Shown here in pieces: positions 40,971-48,552 of a stretch of 64,000 nt of DNA. The stretch lies in the NCBI RefSeq assembly GCF_007741535.1, contig NZ_CP036525.1:558001-622000 (forward strand), written 5' to 3'. The notes beneath the pieces were generated by a model, which saw only the letters and a program-made list of their open reading frames with translations, did no database searches and was not told the DNA's origin. This DNA comes from Rubripirellula lacrimiformis. GTDB lineage: Bacteria; Planctomycetota; Planctomycetia; Pirellulales; Pirellulaceae. Position 1 is the stretch's first letter; each line of letters starts with the position of its first letter. A program made the translations under genes and the position numbers.

Positions 40971-41717
40971 ATGCCTGAATTTACTGCTGAAGTCATCGGA
41001 ACCATGATGCTGGTCCTCTTTGGGAACGGAGTCGTCGCGAACATGGTGTTAGCGCGGACCAAAGCGGGTGACGGCAGTTGGTTGTTGATTAGTGCCGGTT
41101 GGGGTGTTGCCGTCTTTGTTGGCGCGTTCTGTGCCAACGAAGTCAGTGGCGCGCACTTGAATCCGGCGGTTTCGATTGCCATGTTCGTGGCGGGCAAGAT
41201 GGAGCTGGAATTGATGGTCCTGTACATCGCCGCTCAGTTCGTTGGGGCGATCATCGGGGCGGCTTTGGTTTACGCATTTTATCGCCCGCACTTTGACGCA
41301 ACCGATGATGCGGATGCCAAACTTGCCTGCTTCAGCACGGGGCCAGCGATCCCTGGAAACATGCAAGCGTTCTTCTGTGAAGCGATCGGGACGTTTGCAC
41401 TGATTCTGCCCATCTTCTTGATGGCGGCACCGTCGTTGGTGCATGGCAGCGGACCCGCGGACACTGATCCGATCCTTGGCCTGGGTTCGCTGGGACTGCT
41501 GCCGGTCGGGTTGCTTGTCTTCGGGATCGGCATGTCGCTAGGTGGAACGACGGGCTATGCCATCAACCCGGCTCGTGATCTAGGTCCACGTTTGGTTCAC
41601 TTCCTGTTTCCGATCAAAGGTAAACGAGACAGCGACTGGGGATACGCTTGGGTTCCGGTTGCTGGGCCGATCGTAGGCGCCGTCCTAGCAGCAGTGGTCT
41701 ATCGTTTGATGGCCTAG
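40971..41717 (+). CDS. Aquaporin / glycerol facilitator (MIP family)
   Basis: 248 residues with six membrane helices and both NPA boxes: GAHLNPAVSIAMF in the first half and GYAINPARDLGPR in the second. The Asp after the second NPAR is the usual mark of aquaglyceroporins (GlpF-like), so glycerol or other small polyols are likely substrates besides water. The start at ATG 40971 places the first helix at the N-terminus (AEVIGTMMLVLFGNGVVAN). Divergent from the beta-helix gene. A large inverted repeat 25 nt after the stop may end its transcript. Confidence 0.95.
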   Translation: MPEFTAEVIGTMMLVLFGNGVVANMVLARTKAGDGSWLLISAGWGVAVFVGAFCANEVSGAHLNPAVSIAMFVAGKMELELMVLYIAAQFVGAIIGAALVYAFYRPHFDATDDADAKLACFSTGPAIPGNMQAFFCEAIGTFALILPIFLMAAPSLVHGSGPADTDPILGLGSLGLLPVGLLVFGIGMSLGGTTGYAINPARDLGPRLVHFLFPIKGKRDSDWGYAWVPVAGPIVGAVLAAVVYRLMA

Positions 41718-41742
41718 GTTTTAGCGGTAGCAAGCACCCAAA

Positions 41743-41811
41743 GTAGAACGGCCATTCCAGGCCGTCGCGAAAGGGAGTTCGTGCATCGACGGCCTGGAAA
41801 GGCCATCCTAC
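41743..41811. repeat. REP-like inverted repeat, 25-bp arms
   Basis: Left arm 41743-41767 and right arm 41787-41811 are inverted copies with 22 of 25 positions matching, around a 19-nt loop. The core GGCCTGGAA and its complement give a strong GC hairpin. It stands alone between genes, as repetitive extragenic palindromes do. It can also serve as transcription end for the aquaporin gene, although there is no T-run. Confidence 0.65.
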
Positions 41812-41818
41812 GTCAACG

Positions 41819-42022
41819 TCAACTGCCGCTATTGCGTGTTGCGTTGTCGTTCATGCCCCGGCAGGGTTCTTGCTTGAGTCGTTGTTGCGTTCTTTGCTGT
41901 TCCACCAACCTTGCGCAGTGATGAAGCGTCATGGACATGGCGTCCAAATCAAGCGGGTCACGTACAGGGGTGACGTGGTTTTTGATGGCTTCTTTGATCG
42001 AACGTAGCATCGTTGATTTCAT
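41819..42022 (-). CDS. Possible small protein, 67 residues (uncertain)
   Basis: An open frame from ATG 42022 with AGG motifs upstream on the minus strand. The product starts MKSTMLRSIKEAIKNHV, is basic and mostly helical, and has no domain I know. It could be a genuine small gene just after the REP-like repeat or chance; codon pattern is not decisive. Confidence 0.25.
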   Translation of the reverse strand: MKSTMLRSIKEAIKNHVTPVRDPLDLDAMSMTLHHCARLVEQQRTQQRLKQEPCRGMNDNATRNSGS

Positions 42023-42163
42023 CCTGATTCGTGTTCCTGGAACCGCACGGCCGGCGGCCGACGCCGGCGTTGTGTCAGCGTCTGAATCTAGGATCGCACT
42101 GCTGGATAAGGTGACCGTGAACCGAAGATGAAATGGGGTTCATCATGCCGAGAATTACGAGAC

Positions 42164-43591
42164 TTAGGTCTCGATCGCCACAGGTAGACGCAGGGTAAAG
42201 CAACTTCCGTGTCCCAGCGTACTTTCACATTCCAGTTTGCCACCCAGCGTGGCAGCGATGCGGCTTGCGATGGCGAGCCCAAGACCGGATCCAGCGATCC
42301 CTCGACGTCGCGCTTCGCTGGATCGAAAAAATGCGTCAAAAAGTTGTGGGAGATCGTCGGCGGCGATTCCGGGGCCCGAATCGAGGACCTGAAACAGCAC
42401 TTCCTTGTCCTCTAGTGACACGCGAACGATGACGGGACTTCCAGCCTTGCTGTACTTCATCGCGTTGAACACCAGGTTGTCGACAACTCGGCCAAGCAGG
42501 GCGGTGGTCGCACGGACCATCGTGGGATCGACTAACTGATTCTCGATACAAAGATCTTGAGATCGTGTGTTGGCTGACCACGTCATGGATTGATGTTCTA
42601 GCCACCGCGTTACGTTCACGCTCCGCAGCGGCGGAGGATCCGATTCGGCATCACTGCGGGCTAGGAACAGCAGCGATTCGACGATCTCCTGCAGGGATTG
42701 AGTTTCCGACCGCAGCAATTCTAGGTTCGATTCATACTCGCTTTCGCTTCGCCGTCGACGCAAGGTCACGTCGATCTGTCCTAGCAGCACAGTGATTGGC
42801 GTTCGTAATTCATGGGCGGCATCGCCGGCGAATCGCCGCTGTTGTTCGAACGCTGTTTGTTGGCGGTCCAGCAAGCGGTTGAATGCGGTGCCCAGTTCCG
42901 TCAGTTCGTCACCGGAATCGCCGTGCGTCAGTCGCGACTGGAAGTCTGTGCCCGTGATCTGTTGAGCCTGTTTGGCCATCGCGGAAACGGGACGAAGCGC
43001 TTTGCGAATCACCCATCGGCCCAAGACAGCAGCGATCGACCAAGCTAAAAGTGGCAGCAACGTCACCAGCAGAGTCAAACGAAACAGAATGGCGTCCCGG
43101 GGTATCGTTGAACGCCCCACCGCTACCGATAGCTGGTCGAATTCGTCGAACTCACGTTGGATCCGCAATGGATGGGGGGCCGATACCTGCTGGCCCATCA
43201 GCACCCAGTTGTCCACCCTGGCCATCGTCGCGGCAGTGTTTGGGGTGATGCCGCCACTGTCCGCTAGTCGTTCGGTTCGTGATAGAAAGTCGCGGTCGGC
43301 GGACCGAGATTGCTCGACGATCAGGCCATCATCGCCGCGGACCACCCATTGGACCTCGCCAAACTCGTCGTGGACACCGATGTCGATCGAGTGTTCTAGC
43401 GGTTGCCATTTGACCTCGGTCTCTTCGACTTCGGCCGCCGCGATCAGCGAATTCAACACACCCCGCATCTCGCCGCTGAACTGGTCGTGGATATGGTCGC
43501 GTGTGACGCCGTAGAAGACCAACGAATAGATCGCCAGGATGATGCCCAACGCGGCGAGAAAGAACGTACAAACGCGATTGGTTAAACTCAT
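42164..43591 (-). CDS. Two-component sensor histidine kinase (HAMP type)
   Basis: 475 residues from ATG 43591, only 4 nt after the stop of the response regulator gene, so the two are translationally coupled. Membrane helices near 7-28 and about 168-192 frame a periplasmic sensor part of ~140 residues. A HAMP linker, the H-box with His260 (GDAAHELRTPITVLLGQ), N-box (NLVFNAMKYS), G1 (DSGPGIAADD) and G2 (GSGLGLAIA) follow. The architecture matches CusS/EnvZ-class sensors. The signal is unknown. Confidence 0.94.
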   Translation of the reverse strand: MSLTNRVCTFFLAALGIILAIYSLVFYGVTRDHIHDQFSGEMRGVLNSLIAAAEVEETEVKWQPLEHSIDIGVHDEFGEVQWVVRGDDGLIVEQSRSADRDFLSRTERLADSGGITPNTAATMARVDNWVLMGQQVSAPHPLRIQREFDEFDQLSVAVGRSTIPRDAILFRLTLLVTLLPLLAWSIAAVLGRWVIRKALRPVSAMAKQAQQITGTDFQSRLTHGDSGDELTELGTAFNRLLDRQQTAFEQQRRFAGDAAHELRTPITVLLGQIDVTLRRRRSESEYESNLELLRSETQSLQEIVESLLFLARSDAESDPPPLRSVNVTRWLEHQSMTWSANTRSQDLCIENQLVDPTMVRATTALLGRVVDNLVFNAMKYSKAGSPVIVRVSLEDKEVLFQVLDSGPGIAADDLPQLFDAFFRSSEARRRGIAGSGLGLAIASRIAATLGGKLECESTLGHGSCFTLRLPVAIET

Positions 43592-43595
43592 GAGG

Positions 43596-44273
43596 TTACT
43601 GGGGCAATTCCAGGATGTAACCCTGGCCACGCTGTGTCTGGATGACACGTGGTCCCATTTTTTCCAGTTTGCGTCTTAGTTCTTTGACGTGCACTTCAAG
43701 CGTATTGGACATGCCGTCAAAGTTTTCGTCCCAAACCGTTTCGTAAATTCGTGTTCGCGAAAGCACGCGTCCAGGGTGCCGCAAGAACATCGTCAACAGA
43801 GACAGCTCTTTTGCGGTCAGGTCGATCGGCATGTCACCGCGGGTAGCTTTCTGTTGAGCCAGATCGATGCGAATGTCCTGGTATTCCAGGTGCAGCGAAT
43901 CCGATTGCCCCTGGCGTCTCAGCAGCGATCGCACTCGCGCTAACAATTCTTCGAAGGCGAATGGTTTGGTCAGATAGTCGTCGGCACCGGAATCCAGCCC
44001 CGTGACACGTTCGCTGACCCCGTCGCGGGCAGTCAAAAACAGCACGGGTGTGGTGCGATTCTTTTGGCGGAACCGTTTCAGGATCTGTAGCCCGTCCTCG
44101 CCTGGCAGCCACCAATCCAAAAGCACTAGGTCCCAGGTTTCGGATTGCAATCGCAGCCAAGCATGTTGACCGTCGGCTACATGGGTAACCGCATATCCCT
44201 CTTCCGTCAGTCCGCGAACCAGGAAGTCAGCGATTCCTGGCTCGTCTTCGACGACCAATAGGCGGATACTCAT
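43596..44273 (-). CDS. OmpR-family response regulator
   Basis: 225 residues from ATG 44273. Receiver with acidic pair Glu9/Asp10, phospho-acceptor Asp53 (VLLDWWLPGEDG), Thr81 and Lys103 (DDYLTKPF). The C-terminal winged helix is typical of OmpR/PhoB proteins (LTAKELSLLTMFLRHPGRVLSR, NTLEVHVKELRRKL). It forms an operon with the kinase downstream. Two inverted repeats with TAAAG half-sites upstream (44353-44441) are candidate autoregulatory sites. Confidence 0.95.
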   Translation of the reverse strand: MSIRLLVVEDEPGIADFLVRGLTEEGYAVTHVADGQHAWLRLQSETWDLVLLDWWLPGEDGLQILKRFRQKNRTTPVLFLTARDGVSERVTGLDSGADDYLTKPFAFEELLARVRSLLRRQGQSDSLHLEYQDIRIDLAQQKATRGDMPIDLTAKELSLLTMFLRHPGRVLSRTRIYETVWDENFDGMSNTLEVHVKELRRKLEKMGPRVIQTQRGQGYILELPQ

Positions 44274-44352
44274 CGAACGGCTCGTTGGAAAACAGAGATG
44301 TGGGATTCTGGTCCCAGTATTGTTGGCCGAAGTAAGCGAGAAATGAACCCAA

Positions 44353-44441
44353 GATAAAGTTTTCTTTATCAGCGAGATTTCGGCGGTGCTACCAGCGGCC
44401 ACTTTGGGCCCAATCTAAAGTCGGTTTTAAGTTCGCTTTAG
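44353..44441. promoter_or_regulatory. Inverted-repeat pair upstream of the two-component operon
   Basis: First element: GATAAAG (44353-44359) and CTTTATC (44364-44370), centres 11 bp apart. Second: CTAAAG (44415-44420) and CTTTAG (44436-44441), centres 21 bp apart. Both use TAAAG half-sites and lie in the divergent gap between the response regulator (start 44273) and a small rightward frame (start 44513). Spacings of one and two helical turns fit an OmpR-type dimer. Confidence 0.45.
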
Positions 44442-44512
44442 CTCGGGCTCACGTTTCAGTGCGATAGTTCTTGCAACGAAAGTCGTCTGTGATCCATCCG
44501 CCGGAGCCAAAC

Positions 44513-44740
44513 ATGACAAACCTAGTAACCATCGTTCACCTTACCGCTATCGCGACTGCGGTCGTATTGATGATGGCCAGTTTTGCGGGATTTCTGCGGA
44601 CGCAAACCCAACGTCTGGGGGAATCCAGCGAACCGGTGGGGCAAAACCACTACGATCCGCAGTCGCGTCGTTCGAGCGATCCGAATCATGGTCGTCGAAT
44701 CATCAATCCTTCCGCACGGGTGCCAGATCGATGTCTTTGA
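44513..44740 (+). CDS. Small putative membrane protein, 75 residues
   Basis: ATG 44513 with GGAG about 7 nt upstream (44503-44506). Residues 5-26 form one hydrophobic helix (LVTIVHLTAIATAVVLMMASF), then a polar tail rich in Arg, Ser and Asn. Divergent from the response regulator and sharing its control region, so it might be a small membrane target or partner of that system. No family recognised; the tail could be chance read-through. Confidence 0.4.
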   Translation: MTNLVTIVHLTAIATAVVLMMASFAGFLRTQTQRLGESSEPVGQNHYDPQSRRSSDPNHGRRIINPSARVPDRCL

Positions 44741-44882
44741 ATTTGACGACGGTGGGGTCTGCCGGCAGATCGATCGGGTCTCGCTTAGCCAGCGATTCGT
44801 CTTCATGTTCAAGCGAGCGGGGCGACGGTTTCGGTGCCAAGACACTCGATTGAACAAAGAACGTTCAGGTTCAATGTGCTGG

Positions 44883-46661
44883 CTACTGGATCACAATCTT
44901 TCGCGACGAGAACGACGGCGAGTGAATTTCGTAAATCCGTCCGTCTTCGCTTTCGACAACAAAAACATTCCCGATGCGTGCCTGGAAGGTTGCACGAAGC
45001 GACGCTTTGATTCGTTTGACGCGGCCTCGTCTACCCGAGGGTGTGATCGGATACACCCTCAGTTCTGTTTGCGTTTGGTTGCTGATGATCATTTCCGCAC
45101 GCCACCTGCCCGGGTTCGGGTTCGAATGGATGGCGGGGGTCATCCGCAGTTCTTGGGGTGGATGGGACTGGACCAATTGTTGCGTCAAGCGATCGATCAG
45201 GTCGGTCGACGCGGTGGGAAAGATGTTTTCGCTTTCGATATCGATCGTTCGATGATCGTAGAGTTCGTGGTCGGTCACCTGACCGGTGTCGAAGTCACGC
45301 CACTGGACGAATCGATAGTCGCGCGTCCGCATCGAATAGCCCATGTATTGGCGACCATCGAACTTCCGATAGTACTGACTTGTCGCTGCATCACGCACCG
45401 CGGTTTGGGGATCTTTCAAGACTGGCACCAGACTGCGGCCGTCGATAAAGTCAGGGGTTTCGATCCCCGCGAGTTCACAGAGGGTGGGGTAAATGTCCAG
45501 CAATTCAGCCAGTTGATTGGTCGTCTGACCTGCCGTTGGTAGCGTGGGGGCAGCGATGATCAACGGCACCCGGGCATCGATTTCGTAGTTCGTCATCTTC
45601 CCCCAACCGCGATTCTCGCCGAGCTTCCAACCATGGTCGCTCCACAGCACAACGATCGTGTTTTCGGCCAGTCCTTCGTCGTCCAAGGCTTTCAGCAGTC
45701 GGCCGATCTGTGCGTCCACGTAGCTGACGCAGGCGTAATAGCCGTGCATCAAATGACGCCGTTTTTCAGTCGACAGTTCCGTTTCGTCCCACGGTTTCGG
45801 CATGTCGATCAGGTCAACGTAGTGTGACAGTTCACTGTTATTGCTTGGTGCGTAGCCAGGCGTGTCAGCAATCACCTGTTGATCCTCCAAGACCGGCAAC
45901 GTGGTCGGATCGTGCATCTGCCAGTATTTCTCGGGGGCGACCCAAGCCAGGTGCGGTCGGATGTATCCCATCGCCAAGAAGAAGGGTTCGGGTTGTTTGC
46001 CCAGGCGACGCAAGTCGTCGATCGCCATGTCGGTCCTAGCCCCGTCAAGCAATTGGTTGTCGGCAAGATCAGCCGCAGCGGTGCTAGGGTTTCGCAGGTT
46101 GTTCTTTCGCCAGTCGTTGGCAGGCAGATTCGTCATCGCTGCCTGGACGATGGAACGGGTGCCTTCGGGATACGGATTGGGAAGGAACCCCAACGCGCGA
46201 ATCGGCTCGCTCCATGATTGTGGATCGGGCGTTGGGTTGTGATAGATTTTTCCGTGGCTGACCGCGGTATAGCCGAACTGCCGAAACCATTGTGGCATCG
46301 TTACGGCGTCCGGTTTGGCCTCGCGAAAGTGGATGGGCAATGTCCACACGCCCAGGTTGTCCGGACGGATGCCTGTCATCAAACTGGCTCGTGACGGATT
46401 GCACACCGCGACCTGGCAATAGGCACGATTGAACTGCACGCCTCGGGACGCCAATCCATCCATGTTCGGGGTGATCGCATGGGGGTCGCCATAACATCCC
46501 ATCGACGGACGCAAGTCATCGACAGCGATGAACAAGACGTTCGGGCGTCCATGGGACGAGGTTTGGGATGTTGATTCAGATGTCGGCTGATCCGCAAACC
46601 CGGTCGCGAATAGGCATGCAGCGAAGGCCAATGCTGCCGCTGGGGTGGTCGTGTGGGTCAT
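44883..46661 (-). CDS. Sulfatase, iduronate-2-sulfatase-like, with extra C-terminal beta domain
   Basis: 592 residues with a signal peptide. The metal site starts at NVLFIAVDDLRPSMGCYG. The formylglycine cysteine is Cys87 in CNPSRASLMTG, the C-x-P-S-R form, within a VAVCNPSR context typical of iduronate-2-sulfatase-like enzymes. Later motifs VVLWSDHGWKLGE and GRSLVPVL are intact. The last ~70 residues (about 520-592) are beta-rich and outside the usual sulfatase fold; their pattern recalls the VHL beta domain. An anaerobic or FGE-type maturase must be encoded elsewhere. It probably desulfates algal or animal glycans. Confidence 0.92.
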   Translation of the reverse strand: MTHTTTPAAALAFAACLFATGFADQPTSESTSQTSSHGRPNVLFIAVDDLRPSMGCYGDPHAITPNMDGLASRGVQFNRAYCQVAVCNPSRASLMTGIRPDNLGVWTLPIHFREAKPDAVTMPQWFRQFGYTAVSHGKIYHNPTPDPQSWSEPIRALGFLPNPYPEGTRSIVQAAMTNLPANDWRKNNLRNPSTAAADLADNQLLDGARTDMAIDDLRRLGKQPEPFFLAMGYIRPHLAWVAPEKYWQMHDPTTLPVLEDQQVIADTPGYAPSNNSELSHYVDLIDMPKPWDETELSTEKRRHLMHGYYACVSYVDAQIGRLLKALDDEGLAENTIVVLWSDHGWKLGENRGWGKMTNYEIDARVPLIIAAPTLPTAGQTTNQLAELLDIYPTLCELAGIETPDFIDGRSLVPVLKDPQTAVRDAATSQYYRKFDGRQYMGYSMRTRDYRFVQWRDFDTGQVTDHELYDHRTIDIESENIFPTASTDLIDRLTQQLVQSHPPQELRMTPAIHSNPNPGRWRAEMIISNQTQTELRVYPITPSGRRGRVKRIKASLRATFQARIGNVFVVESEDGRIYEIHSPSFSSRKIVIQ

Positions 46662-47039
46662 GGATTGCTTTCGGGCCGATGGAGGAACACATCGATGGAT
46701 GCCATCGGAATTGGCGACTGCAATGTCCGCTCAGTCCTGCCTACCTGCTTAGAGGTTCAAGAACTTAAACTCGAACTCGAACTCGAACTCGAACTTAAAC
46801 TCGAACTCGAACTCGAACTCGAACTCGAACTCGAACTCGAACTCGAACTCGAACTTTTTTTTTCGGCGCAACATCAACAGACGCAGCGCCGACCGTTCGA
46901 TTGGCATCACGCCTGCGGACGCAGGGCGGTGCGGCGTTCTCGCATCTTCCGAGCATGGAGAAGAAGTTCGAGTTTAAGTTCGAGTTCGAGTTTAAGTTGG
47001 GGGCAGGGATAAGCAGGTGGCTAGGAGTCTTTCGGTTGA
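46662..47039. other. Intergenic stretch, 378 bp, dominated by repeats
   Basis: Lies between the sulfatase start and the dehydrogenase stop (both minus strand). Most of it is the inverted hexanucleotide array described separately. Open frames across it encode only Leu-Glu or Val-Arg runs and are not considered genes. Confidence 0.6.
46733..47030. repeat. Inverted pair of hexanucleotide microsatellites
   Basis: Left array 46761-46853: about fifteen GAACTC-type hexamers, two of them varied to GAACTT-AAACTC, ending in a run of ten T (46854-46863). Right array 46964-46998 carries the reverse complement with the same variant units. Flanks match too: ACCTGCTTA on the left (46742-46750) and its complement TAAGCAGGT near 47010-47019. 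The whole is an imperfect inverted duplication around a ~100-bp spacer, able to form a long cruciform or RNA hairpin. Confidence 0.85.
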
Positions 47040-48536
47040 TTAGCCGTTGGCGATCTGTTGCATCAGGACCGATACGTCGGGGTCGGCGTAGATCTGGTTG
47101 ACCAGCCGCTGATACGATTCGGCAAATCGTGCGTTTTCGGCCAAGTCGCCGAACACCGATTCGATTCGGATGAACGCCAGCGGGTCGGTGGGAGTCTTCT
47201 TGGCTGCGGATTGCAGTTCGGCTTGTTGTCCGTCGACGACTTCCAGGGCGTTGCCGTGTCGGTCCGCGTGGCGATCGCTGTAATAGCACCAGGCGGCGAT
47301 TACCAACGCCGCGTGATCCACCGACTTGCCTCGTTTCAAGTTCTCGCGGACCGTGGGGATTAGGAACACCGGCAGTTTGCTGGAACTTTCCAGACAGATG
47401 CGTTCTAGGCGATCTTTGATGTTGGGATTGCCGAATCGTTCGATCAAGGTGTCCTTGTACTGATCCAGGTCAATCCCGTCGACGGGATCCAAAACAGGGG
47501 TCGCCTCGTTGTCCAGAAAACTGCGTAGGAAGATCGCAAACAGTGGGTCGCCGATCGTTTCGTCGATGGTGGCGTACCCATAGACCGATCCCAGCAAGCC
47601 TAGGACGGAATGGCCGGCGTTTAGCAGACGCAGCTTCATTTTTTCGTACGGCGTGACATCCGAGACGAACTGCGCACCCACTTGTTCCCACTCGGGACGA
47701 CCATTGGAAAAGTTGTCTTCGATGATCCATTGGCAGAACGGTTCACAAGTGACCGGCCAATCGTCACGCAGTCCGAACTGTTGGTCCAGGGATTCGATGT
47801 CCGACGGAGATGTCACCGGCGTGATCCGGTCGACCATCGCGTTGGGGAAACGTACCTCGGCCTCGATCCAATCCGCGAGCGCCGCGTCTTGCATGCGAGC
47901 GAATTCGATCACCATGCGGCGGGTCAGGTCACCATTGTGTTGGATGTTGTCGCAGGATTGGATGGTAAAGGCGGGCTGCCCGCGGTCACGCCGCAGTTTG
48001 AGTGCTGCCGTCAGGTAGCCAAACACCAGGCGAGGTTGTTGTGGGCTGGACACATCATGCTGTGCATCGGGATTGGTGGCGTCGAAACCGCCTGTCTTGG
48101 GATCGACGTTGTAGCCGCCTTCGGTGATCGTCAGTGATACGATCTTGGTGTCCGGGCTGGCCATCTGCTGGATCACCGCGGCCGGATCGTCACAACCAAG
48201 CAGGAAATCGACAATGGATCCGATCACGCGATGTTCGACACCGCCGCCGGGTTCCTTCACGATCAGCGTATAGAGGTAGTCCTGTTCTTGAAGCACGGTG
48301 GCAATCTTGCGATCGGCTTCCCGCAATCCGATCCCGCAGATCCCCCACTGCGACGCATCCCCCGGTTCGGTCCCTTCGCCCAATCGCATCCATTGATCGG
48401 TGTAATACGCTTCGTGGGACCGATGGAAACCACCGATGCCGACATGCACAATCCCGGGTTTGATCCGCGATCGGTCATAGTTGGGCGGGTGCAGTTCGGC
48501 GGGCAGTTCAGACAGGTTCTGTTGGTTCAATCGCAT
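47040..48536 (-). CDS. Mannitol/fructuronate dehydrogenase family oxidoreductase
   Basis: 498 residues from ATG 48536. N-terminal NAD-binding motif GIVHVGIGGFHRSH. The long-chain polyol dehydrogenase centre is present as K-x4-N-x2-H (KLRLLNAGHSVLG). The length is typical of mannitol 2-dehydrogenase, fructuronate reductase and tagaturonate reductase. The substrate cannot be fixed from sequence; ITPVTSP and the C-terminal half fit the mannitol-dehydrogenase group. It lies 16 nt downstream of the permease gene and likely shares its transcript. Confidence 0.92.
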   Translation of the reverse strand: MRLNQQNLSELPAELHPPNYDRSRIKPGIVHVGIGGFHRSHEAYYTDQWMRLGEGTEPGDASQWGICGIGLREADRKIATVLQEQDYLYTLIVKEPGGGVEHRVIGSIVDFLLGCDDPAAVIQQMASPDTKIVSLTITEGGYNVDPKTGGFDATNPDAQHDVSSPQQPRLVFGYLTAALKLRRDRGQPAFTIQSCDNIQHNGDLTRRMVIEFARMQDAALADWIEAEVRFPNAMVDRITPVTSPSDIESLDQQFGLRDDWPVTCEPFCQWIIEDNFSNGRPEWEQVGAQFVSDVTPYEKMKLRLLNAGHSVLGLLGSVYGYATIDETIGDPLFAIFLRSFLDNEATPVLDPVDGIDLDQYKDTLIERFGNPNIKDRLERICLESSSKLPVFLIPTVRENLKRGKSVDHAALVIAAWCYYSDRHADRHGNALEVVDGQQAELQSAAKKTPTDPLAFIRIESVFGDLAENARFAESYQRLVNQIYADPDVSVLMQQIANG

Positions 48537-48552
48537 CGGATGTTCCTTGGGT

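Larger units (their letters stand above)
41718..42163. other. Intergenic stretch, 446 bp
   Basis: Contains the REP-like inverted repeat at 41743-41811 and one small leftward open frame (41819-42022) of doubtful status. Nothing else is visible up to the histidine-kinase stop at 42164. Confidence 0.4.

Noticed and set aside
44583-45542. Long rightward open frame (319 codons) opposite the sulfatase gene
   Set aside because: It lies antisense inside the C-terminal half of a sulfatase with intact motifs, has no conserved domain and owes its length to codon bias of the real gene.
46653-47012. Possible Leu-Glu repeat protein
   Set aside because: Product of the hexanucleotide microsatellite; the other strand gives Val-Arg repeats equally well, with no ribosome site.
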